DNA of 64,000 bases from Ruminococcaceae bacterium BL-4 (GTDB lineage Bacteria; Bacillota; Clostridia; Oscillospirales; Acutalibacteraceae). The position numbers were made by a program, and so were the translations under genes. This document shows positions 1 through 10,264 of this stretch, one piece after another. A model generated the notes under the pieces. It ran no database searches. It saw nothing but the letters and a program-made list of their open reading frames with translations, and had not been told where the DNA came from. The stretch is taken from contig LR778134.1 in assembly GCA_902809935.1 (NCBI GenBank), forward strand, positions 434,001-498,000, written 5' to 3'. Within the stretch, counting starts at the first letter, position 1; each line of letters begins with the position of its first letter.

Positions 1-163
1 AAAAATAGGCCTGTGCTTTCGGATACTCATAGTTTTGCTTTAATTTTTTAAGTTCCGCAATTCCCTCTTTGCAAAGTGAAGAATCGGTACTGCCGATATA
101 CTGTCCGAGAAGATTTCCTTCGGTTAAACCATGCCGAATCAAATGGATTGTATAAGATTGCAT
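1..163 (-). CDS. Histidine phosphatase family protein (5' part only)
   Basis: The first 54 codons of a minus-strand gene run off the left edge. The N-terminus carries the phosphoglycerate mutase-like signature RHGLTEGN at residues 10-17, where the histidine is the phosphorylated residue. This family includes broad-specificity phosphatases, CobC and cofactor-dependent phosphoglycerate mutase. The next conserved part (residues 22-28, QYIGSTD) fits a small CobC/GpmB-type phosphatase. The ATG start is preceded by AAAGGAG at good spacing. The exact substrate cannot be told from this fragment. It is divergent from the XRE regulator that follows. Confidence 0.8.
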   Translation of the reverse strand, partial: MQSYTIHLIRHGLTEGNLLGQYIGSTDSSLCKEGIAELKKLKQNYEYPKAQAYF

Positions 164-205
164 ACTTTCTGCTCCTTTAGTGATTTGACTACAAAATACA
201 GTGGG

Positions 206-234
206 TTTACACATTGTTATTCTTACGATATAAT
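206..234 (+). promoter_or_regulatory. Sigma-A promoter of the XRE regulator gene
   Basis: TTTACA (206-211), 17-base spacer, TATAAT (229-234). This puts the transcription start near 241, about 40 bases before the chosen ATG at 283. Confidence 0.7.
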
Positions 235-282
235 ATACATTATGTCATTTATAATCGACAAAAGCTGACAGGAGATTTTACC

Positions 283-966
283 ATGAACAATCATTTTCCG
301 CGTATTTTAACTCTTCTGCGAAAAGAACGAGGGCTCAGCCAAAAGGAGGTTGCGGCCTCACTGGAGATCTCACAAGCACTTCTTTCACACTACGAAAAAG
401 GGATTCGGGAATGCGGACTGGATTTCGTGGTAAAAGTTGCCGAATATTATAAAGTTTCCTGCGATTATCTTTTGGGATTATCGCCCCATCAAAATGGTGC
501 AACGATCAAAGTCTCTGATCTTTCGGATGACACAAAGCCAAATTCACGCAAAAAGCGTGATGATACAGATGACAATCCCGATCGGAAACTACTTGCAAGT
601 TCCCTGAGCCTTTTATATCAAATTTTAAAAAGCTGTAGCTGTGAGCCTCTGACCTCTTCGGTAACTGCTTATCTGGAAACCGCCATATACCGTACTTTTC
701 GGCTTTTATATTCCAGCAACCCCAAAAATCCTCAGGCCATGTTTACTATTTCGCAAAATCAAGCAGCCGGAAAAGCAGAGGCCTCTATGGTTCTTGCTTT
801 GAATGCTGCGCAATGCCTTGCGCTGGGAGAAACGATCGAAGATAAAAAGGGACTTCCCAAAGACCATATTCCGCAGCTAACGCCGGAAAAGCTTTCTGCT
901 GCTTATCCGAACCTTGCACCGGCTCTTTTTTCCCTGCTTCAAAAAGCAGAAAATCATTTTTCCTAA
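283..966 (+). CDS. XRE-family helix-turn-helix regulator
   Basis: Protein of 227 residues. Residues 6-62 form a classical Cro/C1-type HTH (LLRKERGLSQKEVAASLEIS, SHYEKG, then LGL at the end of the domain). The C-terminal 150 residues have no domain I recognise. They start with a polar linker (about 70-105) and continue as a mostly helical segment, perhaps a ligand or dimerisation region. The start at 283 was chosen because CAGGAG lies eight bases upstream and the HTH begins at once. An upstream in-frame start at 214 would lie ahead of the predicted transcription start. Target genes are unknown; the neighbour downstream is a membrane protein. Confidence 0.8.
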   Translation: MNNHFPRILTLLRKERGLSQKEVAASLEISQALLSHYEKGIRECGLDFVVKVAEYYKVSCDYLLGLSPHQNGATIKVSDLSDDTKPNSRKKRDDTDDNPDRKLLASSLSLLYQILKSCSCEPLTSSVTAYLETAIYRTFRLLYSSNPKNPQAMFTISQNQAAGKAEASMVLALNAAQCLALGETIEDKKGLPKDHIPQLTPEKLSAAYPNLAPALFSLLQKAENHFS

Positions 967-1087
967 AAAAATAAAATATCTTTATTATTATAACGGTTTT
1001 TGTTTCTCTTGTAAATGAAGCTTCTTAATAGATTTTACAAAAGCCAAGGGCCTCTTAAAAAGTTTTGTGAAAGGATTGATTTTCCGC

Positions 1088-1789
1088 ATGAGTCCCCCTT
1101 TTCAGTCCATTTTTCATAAATTTTGCTCTTATGAATGGATTTGCCGCCTTGTGATGACTATCATCGGTGTTTTGGTCTGCGGATTTTCTGTGGGATTCTT
1201 TCAGGTGGCAAATTTTGGGACTGATCCTTTTACTGCATTTGCCACCGGGATTGCCAACCTTTTTCATGTATCCTACGGCACGCTATATCCATGGCTTAAT
1301 TTAGTTTTACTGATTGCCATGCTTTTTTATGGGCGTCATTACATCGGGATTGCCACGATTATTAATCTTGTTGGAATTGGGTTTATGGCTGATCTATCTA
1401 AAAGCTTTCTGTTACAGATTACCCCCGCACCTGACTTTATGGCACGGATTCTCTATCTATTAATTGGGATGATCATTCTTTGCTTCTGTGCCTCCATGTA
1501 CATGACCAGCGATTTAGGCGTCTCTACCTACGATGTAGTTGCAATCTCCCTTGCAAAACTAAAAACGCCGCTTCAGTTTCGTCTTTGGAGAGTCTTAACC
1601 GACTTTTTCTGTGTTTTGATTGGTTTTTTTCTCGGTGCCACCATCGGCGTAGGTACCATTTTTACCGCTTTCTGCATGGGTCCTTTCCTGCAGTTTTTTA
1701 ACGAGAAGCTATGGGACCCTCTTTTAATCCGAATCAGAAGTGCCGATATTCATCGACAACGTAATCAGCAAACAAATTTTAAAAATTAA
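1088..1789 (+). CDS. YczE/YitT-like integral membrane protein
   Basis: About 233 residues with five to six predicted membrane segments. The segment reading GFSVGFFQVANFGTDPF and the later MYMTSDLGVSTYDVV resemble the repeated motif 'G.GTSPWD' of the YczE/YyaS/YitT family. Members are uncharacterised multi-pass proteins, some linked to lipopeptide production or treated as putative transporters. The start is uncertain: GTG at 1067 lacks a good ribosome site, while ATG at 1088 has AAAGGA 12 bases upstream. It ends shortly before a bidirectional terminator shared with the convergent glycogen operon. Confidence 0.7.
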   Translation: MSPPFQSIFHKFCSYEWICRLVMTIIGVLVCGFSVGFFQVANFGTDPFTAFATGIANLFHVSYGTLYPWLNLVLLIAMLFYGRHYIGIATIINLVGIGFMADLSKSFLLQITPAPDFMARILYLLIGMIILCFCASMYMTSDLGVSTYDVVAISLAKLKTPLQFRLWRVLTDFFCVLIGFFLGATIGVGTIFTAFCMGPFLQFFNEKLWDPLLIRIRSADIHRQRNQQTNFKN

Positions 1790-1814
1790 TCCATAAAAAT
1801 GGACAAAATACAAT

Positions 1815-1855
1815 AAAAAGTCCGACACTCTTAAAAAGGGAAGTCGGACTTTTTT
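1815..1855. terminator. Bidirectional terminator between YczE-like gene and glgA
   Basis: Stem AAAAAGTCCGAC / GTCGGACTTTTT with a 16-base loop. A-tract and T-tract on opposite sides let it serve both converging genes. Confidence 0.85.
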
Positions 1856-1891
1856 ATATACTTTTTTATATAAAAGATAAAGATTTAAAAA

Positions 1892-3318
1892 TTATTTTTC
1901 CTGAAGCATTCCGCGATACAACTTGATATATTCTTTTGCAGAACATCCCCAACTCATATCACAGCGCATGGCGCGTTCCACCAACAGCTGCCAGCCTTCT
2001 TGATTCTGATAACCTTCCAAAGCGCGGTTAATTGCATTGACCATATCTCCGCTTTGATAATTCTGAAAGGTAAAGCCATTGCCTTTGCCGTCTCCACTGT
2101 CTTGGACAGAATCTTTAAGCCCGCCTGTTTCACGGACAATCGGGATCGTACCATACCGCAGCGCAATCATCTGCGAGAGGCCACAGGGCTCTGTTTTACT
2201 GGGCATTAAGAAAAGATCCGCTCCGGCATAAACTTTACGGGACAGTTCCGGAATAAATCCAATACAAGCACATAGCCTTCCAGGATACTTATTCTGCATG
2301 TCACGGAAAAAGTTTTCATACTCCCAATCCCCACTGCCGAGAACGACAAACTGGATATTGGACTTCCACATAATCCCATCCAGTGTTTCTTTTACAAGAT
2401 CCAATCCCTTATGGCTCACCATTCGGGTAACCATCCCGATCATCGGCACATTTGGATCCTGCATGAGTTCTAAACGTTCCTGCAGGGCACGCTTATTCTC
2501 AGCTTTTTTAGAAATATCGTCCACCGTATAATTCTGATAAATATCGGGGTCAGTCGCAGGATTATAGGAATTTGTATCAATTCCATTCAAAATTCCGGAA
2601 AGCTTCCACTGCCGCTCCCGCAAAATCCCATCGAGTCCACTGGAAAACCATGGGTCTAAAATCTCTTGCGCATAGGTTGGGCTAACCGTCGTCACACGGT
2701 TGGACGTTTCGATTGCACTCTTGAGCATATTAACGCAATCATCATATTCCAAAATAGAAAAATCATTGTTTGGGATTCCCAATACGTCTTCTACCAATTC
2801 TTTTCCGTATTTTCCCTGATAAAGAATATTGTGAATGGTAATCACCGTTTTAATTCCACGATACCAATCATTATTTGCATAGAAAATGCTGTAATAAGTA
2901 GGCACCATAGAAGTCTGCCAATCATTGCAATGAATAATGTCGGGTTTAAAATCAATATAGGGCAGCATTTCGAGAATCGCACGGGAAAAAATGCAAACCG
3001 TTCTGCATCATCATAATGTCCGTAAAGTCCATGGCGCTTAAAATAATACTGATTATCAATAAAATAATAAATCACTCCGCCGGAACGGGCTTCAAAGATA
3101 CCGCAATATTGGCGGCGCCACGCAACCGGCACCGAAAGGCTGGTAAGGAAGCGCATTCCTTCGCGCAGATCCTGGGGAATATCCTCATAGAGAGGCATTA
3201 CAACCCGACAGCCGACCAAACGCTGACGGAGCGCCTGCGGCAAAGAGCCCGCTACATCCGCAAGCCCTCCGGTCGCAGCAAAAGGTCTCGCCTCACTGGT
3301 GCAATAAAGAACTTTCAT
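1892..3318 (-). pseudogene. glgA: Glycogen synthase GlgA, interrupted by a one-base frameshift
   Basis: ADP-glucose-dependent glycogen synthase (GT5), which elongates alpha-1,4-glucan. The N-terminal half (3318 to about 2990) starts MKVLYCTSEARPFAATGGLADVA without spaces in the GT5 substrate motif, and reads to YDDAERFAFF. The C-terminal half (about 2985 to 1892) resumes one frame over with a sequence beginning EMLPYIDFKPDIIHCNDWQ and has the EPCGLSQ and ETGGLKDSV nucleotide-sugar motifs. The frames meet at a run of six T on the coding strand (2986-2991) where seven would restore an uninterrupted protein of about 475 residues, the usual family length. Everything else is intact, so this is either a homopolymer sequencing error, a recent mutation or slippage-expressed. 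Last gene of the glgB-C-D-A operon. Ribosome site AGGAGG precedes the ATG at 3318. Confidence 0.85.
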
Positions 3319-3393
3319 CTTCTAAAAAACCTCCTTCTGTCCTTTTGAGGGAACTTTTCAGCGCTTTTTTGTATCACGAAAAGATAAAAGTAA

Positions 3394-4512
3394 TCAGACA
3401 ATGCTGCCTTTACTGATAAAGATTGGATAAGACTGATATCCCTGCAGAGAACGATCATGTTTTAGGATGACATCTTTATCGGTAATCACATAATTCAACT
3501 GGCAATTAGGTCCGATTTTTGTATCCTGCATAATTACGCAGTTATGTATCTGGCTGCCTCTTCCTACATGGACTCCACGGAACAAAATACAATTTTCAAC
3601 TTCTCCCTCAATCACACAGCCATCTGCTACAATACTATTCTGCACGGAACAATCCAGACCATACCGTGCAGGCATATCATCCCGCACCTTTGTATAAATC
3701 GGGCGCTCCGCATTAAAAAGTTCAGCACGGACCGCCGGCTGCATCAGTGACATACTTGCTTCGAAATATTCATTGATACTGCAAAGATGGCGGATATATC
3801 CGGTAAACGGATATCCATAGACTCGAAGACGACGCACATTACGCTGAATAAAATCGCGCTTAAAATCATAAAGGTTGCGGCTGGCACAGTCATCTACCAG
3901 TTCCATCAAAAGCTCCCGGCGAAGAATGGTCAGACCGATCGCATAATTGCAGGCTCCCTGCAACTTTGGATCCACCAATACATCCTGGACCACACCATCC
4001 GGATCCACATCGCAAACCAATGGCGCTGGTAATCCATTGGGAACCTCACCGTAACGATAAACGATCGTCATATCGGCCTCTTTGTCAAGATGGGCTGCCA
4101 TCACATCGGAAAATTTAATATTACAGACAAAATCTGTATCCATCAACGCCACATATTCTTCTTTGGAATTTTGAAGGAAACGGCGAATGGAAGAAAGTGC
4201 TTCTACCCGGCTGCTGGAATACTGAGAAGAATTTGCAGAAAACGGCGGCAAAAGAAACAATCCCTCGCGTTTTCTGGAAAGGTCCCATGCTTTTCCAGAG
4301 CCCAGATGGTCCATTAAAGACTGATAATTTGCCTTCGTGATAACGCCCACTTTATTGATTCCGGAGTTCACCATATTCGAAAGTCCAAAATCGATCAAAC
4401 GATACCTGCCACCAAAAGGGACACTGCCCATCGTACGGATCTCTGTCAGTTCTCTCAGTTTTTCCTCATGAATGTTGGAGAAAATAATTCCCAATACATT
4501 ATTTCCATTCAT
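3394..4512 (-). CDS. glgD: Glucose-1-phosphate adenylyltransferase regulatory subunit GlgD
   Basis: Protein of 372 residues homologous to ADP-glucose pyrophosphorylase. The nucleotidyltransferase domain (1-240) keeps [14 protein letters not shown], and a left-handed beta-helix with hexapeptide-like repeats follows (about 280-360). The catalytic GGxGxRL loop seen in GlgC is replaced by [15 protein letters not shown], which is typical of GlgD, the non-catalytic partner in Firmicutes. In known systems GlgC-GlgD makes a more active heteromer that forms ADP-glucose from ATP and glucose-1-phosphate. Its ATG overlaps the glgC stop codon by four bases (ATGA), showing translational coupling. Confidence 0.93.
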   Translation of the reverse strand: MNGNNVLGIIFSNIHEEKLRELTEIRTMGSVPFGGRYRLIDFGLSNMVNSGINKVGVITKANYQSLMDHLGSGKAWDLSRKREGLFLLPPFSANSSQYSSSRVEALSSIRRFLQNSKEEYVALMDTDFVCNIKFSDVMAAHLDKEADMTIVYRYGEVPNGLPAPLVCDVDPDGVVQDVLVDPKLQGACNYAIGLTILRRELLMELVDDCASRNLYDFKRDFIQRNVRRLRVYGYPFTGYIRHLCSINEYFEASMSLMQPAVRAELFNAERPIYTKVRDDMPARYGLDCSVQNSIVADGCVIEGEVENCILFRGVHVGRGSQIHNCVIMQDTKIGPNCQLNYVITDKDVILKHDRSLQGYQSYPIFISKGSIV

Positions 4513-5732
4513 TTTGTCTCCACCTCTTCCAAAGTTTCTGAATCCACCATTGCTTTGGGAGGAATGACCGAATTAGGAGCAAGCGTACAGTTATCCCCGA
4601 CAACTGCAACTCCCCACGCTGATTTATCTTTCATATCTTCCGGCCGTTCTCCAACAACAGAGCCTTTCCCGATTACAGAGTTTTCTGAAACGATCGCATA
4701 CTGAACCACTGCATTCTCTTCAATACGAGTCCCAGGCATGATGATAGAGTCGCGCACAACCGCTCCCGGCGCAATATAAACACCAGAAAACAGCACTGAG
4801 AAATCAACGGTGCCATAAACATTGCCGCCTTCTGCGACAATAGAATTCTGCACCCTTGCACCCTTTGCAATATAATGCGGCGGCATTACCGGATTTCGAG
4901 AATAAATTTTCCAGTCCTCTTGTGCAAGATCCATCTGCATTTTAGGATTGAGCAAATCCATATTAGACTCCCAGAGACTTTCGATAGTGCCAACATCTTT
5001 CCAATATCCTTCAAAGTGATAGGCAACCATTTTTTCGCCGGCACTCAGCATCGCCGGCAGTACATCATGTCCGAAATCATTGCTGCTCTTAGAATTCGCT
5101 TCATCCTCTTCCAAATACTGCCGCAGTTTGCTCCAAGTAAATACATAAATGCCCATGCTGGCTTGATTGCTCTTTGGTACTTTTGGTTTTTCATCGAATT
5201 CTTCGATTACGCCGTCCTCATCGGTATTGAGAATTCCAAAACGAGAAGCTTCCTCCGTTGGAACTTCGATTGCAGCAATCGTGCAGGCTGCTTCCATTTT
5301 TTTATGATACGCAATCATTTTGGAATAATCCATTTTATAAATATGGTCGCCCGAAAGCACCAAAACATAATCCGGATTATAACGCTCAATATATGGAATA
5401 TTCTGATAAATTGCATTGGCGGTACCCTTGTACCAATCCGACTTCTTACTGCGCTGATACGGGGGCAGCACCGTAACCCCTGCATTCATACGATCAAGAT
5501 CCCACGGCTGACCGGAGCCTACATATTCATTTAAAATCAGCGGCTGATACTGAGTCAGCACGCCAACTGTTTCAATTCCTGAATTGACGCAGTTGGAGAG
5601 AGGAAAATCAATAATGCGATATTTCCCTCCATAGGGAACCGCTGGCTTTGCCAACTTTTTGGTCAAAACACCAAGGCGGCTCCCCTGACCTCCCGCCAAA
5701 AGCATTGCCACGACTTCTTGTTTAGGCAACAT
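4509..5732 (-). CDS. glgC: Glucose-1-phosphate adenylyltransferase GlgC
   Basis: Catalytic subunit of 407 residues that makes ADP-glucose, the donor for glycogen synthesis. It has the pyrophosphorylase loop [13 protein letters not shown] near residue 13, the [15 protein letters not shown] motif, the sugar-phosphate site region EEFDEKPK and a C-terminal beta-helix. The start at 5732 was chosen because AAGGAGG lies seven bases upstream; the longer open frame begins inside that ribosome site. It sits 17 bases after glgB and overlaps glgD, so the three are one transcript. Confidence 0.95.
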   Translation of the reverse strand: MLPKQEVVAMLLAGGQGSRLGVLTKKLAKPAVPYGGKYRIIDFPLSNCVNSGIETVGVLTQYQPLILNEYVGSGQPWDLDRMNAGVTVLPPYQRSKKSDWYKGTANAIYQNIPYIERYNPDYVLVLSGDHIYKMDYSKMIAYHKKMEAACTIAAIEVPTEEASRFGILNTDEDGVIEEFDEKPKVPKSNQASMGIYVFTWSKLRQYLEEDEANSKSSNDFGHDVLPAMLSAGEKMVAYHFEGYWKDVGTIESLWESNMDLLNPKMQMDLAQEDWKIYSRNPVMPPHYIAKGARVQNSIVAEGGNVYGTVDFSVLFSGVYIAPGAVVRDSIIMPGTRIEENAVVQYAIVSENSVIGKGSVVGERPEDMKDKSAWGVAVVGDNCTLAPNSVIPPKAMVDSETLEEVETK

Positions 5733-5749
5733 GTTAATTCCTCCTTCTA

Positions 5750-7771
5750 TCAAACCTCTTTACTGCTATGCAAATGTGCAGAACTTTTTTTGGAAGTTGT
5801 TTTTTTGGACTTTTTTGAATTTTGCAATTTCTGCTTTTCCCCTTTTTTTAAAGTTGACATTCTCTTTTGAGGACTGTGGCGTTTCAGTTTTAGATAGATT
5901 ACCGCATACGGCGCCAAATGCAGTGAAATTGATTGTTCCTGATGATGCATCGGGAATTTCTTGCTGCTTCTGATTCCGCTGCCGTTTGTCACGCCGCTGC
6001 CGCCATATTCCGTGCGGTCTGTTGAAAAGATTTCCTCATAGATCCCGCTTTCGGGAACCCCAATCCTATAATCCGGATGATCTACCGGAAGAAAATTACA
6101 AACGATGATCAAATTTTTCTTTTTCTTGTCAAAACGCTGAAAAGCAATTACACTTTGAGTGTAGTCATCATTGCTGATCCATGAAAATCCGTCCCAACTA
6201 AAATCGATCTCCCAAAGAGGCGGCATTTTCTGATAGAACAAATTGAGTTCCCGAGAAAAGCGGCGCAGTTGTTGGTGTTCCGGATTTTCCAGGAGTCCCC
6301 AGTCCAGCTCTTTTTCATAATTCCATTCGATAAACTGGCCGAATTCGTTCCCCATAAAACTGAGCTTTTTACCTGGATGCGCCATCATATAAGCCATAAA
6401 TGCCCGCACGCCCGCAAATTTCTGTTGTCGGTCTCCAGGCATCTTATTGATCAAAGAACATTTTCCATGGACAACCTCATCATGAGAAATCGGCAGAATA
6501 TAATTTTCTGAAAATGCATAGAAAAATGAAAACGTCAAGCTGTCATGGTTAAACTTTCGATAAATTGGATCAAGCGAAATGTAGCGCAGCATATCATTCA
6601 TCCAGCCCATATTCCACTTGTAGTTAAAGCCCAGACCACCTACTTCGGAAGGCTTGCTCACAAGCGGCCATGCTGTCGATTCTTCCGCAATCATCATTGC
6701 CTGCGGACATTCTCTGAAAACTGTTTGATTCAGCCGCTGCAAAAAAGCAACCGCTTCCAGATTTTCTCTCCCGCCATCCTTATTCGGTAGCCATTCTCCC
6801 TCTTTTCGGCTATAATCCAGATAAAGCATAGAAGCAACTGCATCCACTCGGATTCCATCGATATGATACTCTGTCAGCCAAAATACCGCGCTGGAAATCA
6901 AAAAGCTCATAACCTCACTGCGGCCATAATCAAAGACCAGTGTGCCCCAATCTTTATGCTCCCCTTTTCTTGGGTCGCTATACTCATAGCAGGGCGTACC
7001 ATCATAACGGGCAAGTCCTGACATATCCTTTGGAAAATGTGCCGGAACCCAATCCATAATGACGCCGATTCCAGCTTTATGGCAATCGTCTATCAATTTC
7101 ATAAACTGATGCGGCGTTCCGTATCGGGAAGTCGGTGCAAAATATCCAGTTACCTGATATCCCCACGAACCATCAAATGGATATTCTGTTACAGGCATCA
7201 CTTCGATATGCGTATAGCCCATCTCTTTGACGTAAGGAATTAATTCTTCCGAAAGCTTTTCGTAACTGAATGGATTTCCGTCCGGATAGCGCCGCCATGA
7301 ACCGAGATGTACCTCATAAATATTAACAGGAGCCGTATCATGCGGATGACGGGACTTTTGTTTCTGCCAGTCATCATCGTGCCATTGATATCCGGAAAGC
7401 TCATAATAGCGGCAGGCTGTGCCGGGACGGGTTTCAAAATGGAACGCGTAGGGATCGATCTTATAAAGCTCTTCTCCCTCGCCCGTTGTCACACAAAATT
7501 TATACCGTTCATATTTTTGTAAGACAAACGGAAGCGTGCACTCCCAAACTCCATCACTAATCTTTTCCATCGGCGCTTCCAGAGGATCCCAGTTATTAAA
7601 ATCGCCTACCATAGAAACTGCTTTTGCATTCGGTGCCCATGCACGGCACTGAGTTACTTCTTTTCCCTGCTCCAGCTTTTTATGAACTCCTAGATACTGA
7701 TATGTACGGCAATTCGTGCCTTGGTGAAAAAGATATAAAGGCAAATTATTTTCTTTTTTGCTTTTTTGCAT
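5750..7771 (-). CDS. glgB: 1,4-alpha-glucan branching enzyme GlgB
   Basis: Protein of 673 residues, GH13 branching enzyme that adds alpha-1,6 branches to glycogen. An N-terminal CBM48 domain (about 20-130, with VGDFNNWDP) is followed by the GH13 barrel: [19 protein letters not shown], the nucleophile region [11 protein letters not shown], the acid/base region [10 protein letters not shown] and the third acidic site [11 protein letters not shown]-terminal beta domain follows. The last 40 residues form an unusual lysine- and serine-rich tail. The start at 7771 has AGAGGT seven bases upstream. First gene of the glgBCDA operon behind a clear promoter. Confidence 0.95.
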   Translation of the reverse strand: MQKSKKENNLPLYLFHQGTNCRTYQYLGVHKKLEQGKEVTQCRAWAPNAKAVSMVGDFNNWDPLEAPMEKISDGVWECTLPFVLQKYERYKFCVTTGEGEELYKIDPYAFHFETRPGTACRYYELSGYQWHDDDWQKQKSRHPHDTAPVNIYEVHLGSWRRYPDGNPFSYEKLSEELIPYVKEMGYTHIEVMPVTEYPFDGSWGYQVTGYFAPTSRYGTPHQFMKLIDDCHKAGIGVIMDWVPAHFPKDMSGLARYDGTPCYEYSDPRKGEHKDWGTLVFDYGRSEVMSFLISSAVFWLTEYHIDGIRVDAVASMLYLDYSRKEGEWLPNKDGGRENLEAVAFLQRLNQTVFRECPQAMMIAEESTAWPLVSKPSEVGGLGFNYKWNMGWMNDMLRYISLDPIYRKFNHDSLTFSFFYAFSENYILPISHDEVVHGKCSLINKMPGDRQQKFAGVRAFMAYMMAHPGKKLSFMGNEFGQFIEWNYEKELDWGLLENPEHQQLRRFSRELNLFYQKMPPLWEIDFSWDGFSWISNDDYTQSVIAFQRFDKKKKNLIIVCNFLPVDHPDYRIGVPESGIYEEIFSTDRTEYGGSGVTNGSGIRSSKKFPMHHQEQSISLHLAPYAVIYLKLKRHSPQKRMSTLKKGEKQKLQNSKKSKKTTSKKSSAHLHSSKEV

Positions 7772-7820
7772 ATTAACTGACCTCTTTTCCACCTTTTTAT
7801 TAGGTATTATTTATAGTCTC

Positions 7821-7848
7821 ATCATATCACATATCCCAAAAAATTCAA
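7821..7848 (-). promoter_or_regulatory. Sigma-A promoter of the glgBCDA operon
   Basis: On the minus strand TTGAAT (7843-7848), 16-base spacer, TATGAT (7821-7826). Transcription would start near 7814, about 43 bases before glgB. The stretch 7850-8055 behind it is AT-rich and shows no gene. Confidence 0.75.
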
Positions 7849-8055
7849 GCATTTTGTAAAACTTCTAGACTTTAAGGGGATTTGTTTTTTAGTTTTTTAG
7901 TTATATTGATAAATATCATCCTTTTTTTAGTCTGTAAAGAAATAAAAAACTTTATTGGATTTTTTTGCGTGCGTTTTAAGAATAACAGAACAGAATTAAA
8001 AACCTTGTCCAAATTGGTCTCTTTGGGTAAAACTTTTACAGCCTTCTAAGTCTAT

Positions 8056-8098
8056 AAAAAAGCGCATCAAGAAGATAAATTTCTTCCTAATGCGCTTT
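8056..8098 (-). terminator. Terminator of the gamma-glutamyl polymer / two-component operon
   Basis: Minus-strand stem AAAGCGCAT / ATGCGCTTT, with a smaller inner stem, followed by TTTTTTATAG. It lies 108 bases after the response-regulator stop codon and before the glg promoter. Confidence 0.85.
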
Positions 8099-8205
8099 CC
8101 TTAAATATCTGATTAAAACACTTATGTTCCTATGGTGACAGTTTTTATTCATCACTATATAAAATACCAGCATCTGTTTTATCTAAAAATGGCATTGCCA
8201 GCTTA

Positions 8206-8877
8206 TCACCATTCTGGTGCATGCCGCAGATGATTTTCTCTATGAGCTTGGCTCTTTAACCGGTAGCCTTGCTTCGGCCGGCCTATTTTTCCGTAGGTGT
8301 TGCAGATCTCTGCTAAACCAACAGATACCATGTACTGTAAATAGCGGTAGGTGGTCTGGTAGGCAAAACCTGTGCTGTCCGCAACTTGATTCACGGTGAG
8401 AAACGTTTTCTGTCCTTGAAAAAACTCCATAATTCGGTGGAGAGTGGGAAGTCCGATTCCTTTGGCAAGAGGCAAATTTTCTAAAGTGTCTGGCGCTCTT
8501 TCACTTTCCAACAAGCGGATATGCAGATGAATACGGGAGATCAAATCCGGAGCCTTGATAGGTTTAAGAGCAAAGTCCGTAGCTCCCGCTTCCAAAAAGC
8601 GGTTAGCTACCTCTTGGCTCTCATCGATGGTGAAAACCAAGATCGGCACCGTAGAAGAAAGATTCCGCAAGCGGCGTACTCCTTCAATTCCGTTGACATT
8701 GGGCAGATGATAATCAATTAAAACGAGGTCTGGCTCATACTGCTGAAACAGCTTCAGCCCCACCGGAACATCCGGTGCCATCAAGGCATTCCAGCCCTCA
8801 AAGTCAAAAATGGCCTTTAGAGCATAGCGAATATCCGGCTCATCGTCAATGGATAGGATTCTGATTGGATTATGCAT
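8206..8877 (-). CDS. CitB/DcuR-type DNA-binding response regulator
   Basis: Protein of 223 residues. Receiver domain at 5-122 with acidic pocket DDE (11-13), phosphoacceptor Asp55 in LIDYHLP and conserved Lys105. The C-terminal winged helix (about 145-215) contains TTYRYLQYMVSVGL and YGKIGRPKQGYRL, the 'YGxxGRPxxRY' hallmark of the CitB/DcuR/DctR subgroup. In known cases these regulators control transport and use of di- and tricarboxylates. The start codon overlaps the kinase gene by eight bases, with GAGGAG as ribosome site. Because it is the last gene of the gamma-glutamyl cluster, it probably controls that cluster (inference). Confidence 0.9.
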   Translation of the reverse strand: MHNPIRILSIDDEPDIRYALKAIFDFEGWNALMAPDVPVGLKLFQQYEPDLVLIDYHLPNVNGIEGVRRLRNLSSTVPILVFTIDESQEVANRFLEAGATDFALKPIKAPDLISRIHLHIRLLESERAPDTLENLPLAKGIGLPTLHRIMEFFQGQKTFLTVNQVADSTGFAYQTTYRYLQYMVSVGLAEICNTYGKIGRPKQGYRLKSQAHRENHLRHAPEW

Positions 8878-10264
8878 AATTCTCCTCGCTTTCTGGAATT
8901 AGAATGGTCGCAACGGACCCCTTTCCCACTTCACTGGTCATTTCAATGGTTCCATGATTTTGTTCTACCACTTGGTGCACAAAGCTCAAGCCCAAGCCAT
9001 GGGAGTTTCGTGTGGAGAAACCGTCTTCCCAAATGGAATTTAAAATTTCTGCCGGGATTCCCTTTCCGTTATCCTTCACTTGAAAGCATACGTCCCCATT
9101 AGGATTTTGGGCATCGAGCGTTACCAAAACGCAGATATCTCCTTTTCGGCCAGGCTCTAATGCATAGTATGAATTCTCTATTAGATTAATCAGCGCCCGC
9201 AGAAATCGAATCTCGTTGACTTCGACCTTGATTTCAGGAACCGAATTGCAGGTATGCACCAGTGTTGCATACTCCGCATTTGAAATCTGTGCCAAAAGTG
9301 CTCGTATGATATGTTCAGTCGTCACCACAGAACGTCGGTTTTCATACAGCACTTCCGAAATCATGGAACTCATGTGATCCATAGAATTTTCCACCCGGGT
9401 TAAGTATTCTAGCTCTCGGTTATTTTGCGGACAGCTTAACTTTACTACACTCACCAAAGCCTGCGCACTAGTCAGGGGCGTTTTAAGGTCATGCACCAAA
9501 TGACGCAGCTCCTGCTGAGTACGTTCTTCCATAGCCTGCAATCTCTGCTTTGTGTGCATTTTCTCATTTTGTTCTTTGATCTCATTCATTTGGCGCAGGT
9601 TGTTTTCATCCAGAATCAACTTGCACATCAGAATAGACCCGGAAAAAAGCAGGAAAAACAGCAGTGTGGCGGCAAATTGCAAATAGGAATCCGCCCCCAT
9701 AAAATGAGAAATGACCTTGATGTCCGTAGAAGTTTCTCCTCGGCCAAAAGGCAATTCATCCAAATCAGGCATTACATCCAGGAACTGTAAAGATATAATC
9801 ATCAAAATTACCATCAGCGTCTTTTTGGAGAGATTCACTAGGTTAAAATTGATCTTTTCCAGCATGACGAGCATGGCAATCAGCATTAAAGCCGGTCCGC
9901 CAAAATCATATCGAATATGATAAATTTGTCCGATTAAAAAATAGACAATGGGAATAATGGTACAAATCAGAAGTGCCCGCAAAAAAGCAACAGGCTTTCC
10001 TTTGTAGCTCATCTCAATGGCCTCGCCAATGAAAAAAGCACCCACATAGTGCGGAATACAGCGGATGGCGTTTAGAGCTACCAGTTTGAGCGCCGCATAA
10101 ATGATATAAACACGCTCCTGAGTCGCAATGGATTGGTACAGAATTTCATAGATCTGAAAGTTTTGCACATTTACCAGATTCGGCATTAGAAGACTCAACA
10201 AAACAAGAGAAATTCCGATGGCCAGATTACGCCGGTCTATATGCTTAATTTTCAGATTACTCAT
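8870..10264 (-). CDS. Multi-pass sensor histidine kinase
   Basis: Protein of 464 residues. About six membrane segments fill residues 12-220, leaving short loops rather than a large extracellular PAS domain, so it is unlike DcuS/CitA kinases despite its DcuR-like partner. A short coiled coil (220-250) leads to the HisKA box RHLVHDLKTPLTS with phospho-His258. The ATPase domain has the N box NLIENSYYAL, DNGKGIP and GLGLSFVHQVV. Start at 10264 has GGGAGG eight bases upstream and overlaps the pgsW stop as ATGA. The coupling argues that the kinase senses something made or handled by the Pgs cluster. Confidence 0.92.
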   Translation of the reverse strand: MSNLKIKHIDRRNLAIGISLVLLSLLMPNLVNVQNFQIYEILYQSIATQERVYIIYAALKLVALNAIRCIPHYVGAFFIGEAIEMSYKGKPVAFLRALLICTIIPIVYFLIGQIYHIRYDFGGPALMLIAMLVMLEKINFNLVNLSKKTLMVILMIISLQFLDVMPDLDELPFGRGETSTDIKVISHFMGADSYLQFAATLLFFLLFSGSILMCKLILDENNLRQMNEIKEQNEKMHTKQRLQAMEERTQQELRHLVHDLKTPLTSAQALVSVVKLSCPQNNRELEYLTRVENSMDHMSSMISEVLYENRRSVVTTEHIIRALLAQISNAEYATLVHTCNSVPEIKVEVNEIRFLRALINLIENSYYALEPGRKGDICVLVTLDAQNPNGDVCFQVKDNGKGIPAEILNSIWEDGFSTRNSHGLGLSFVHQVVEQNHGTIEMTSEVGKGSVATILIPESEENYA

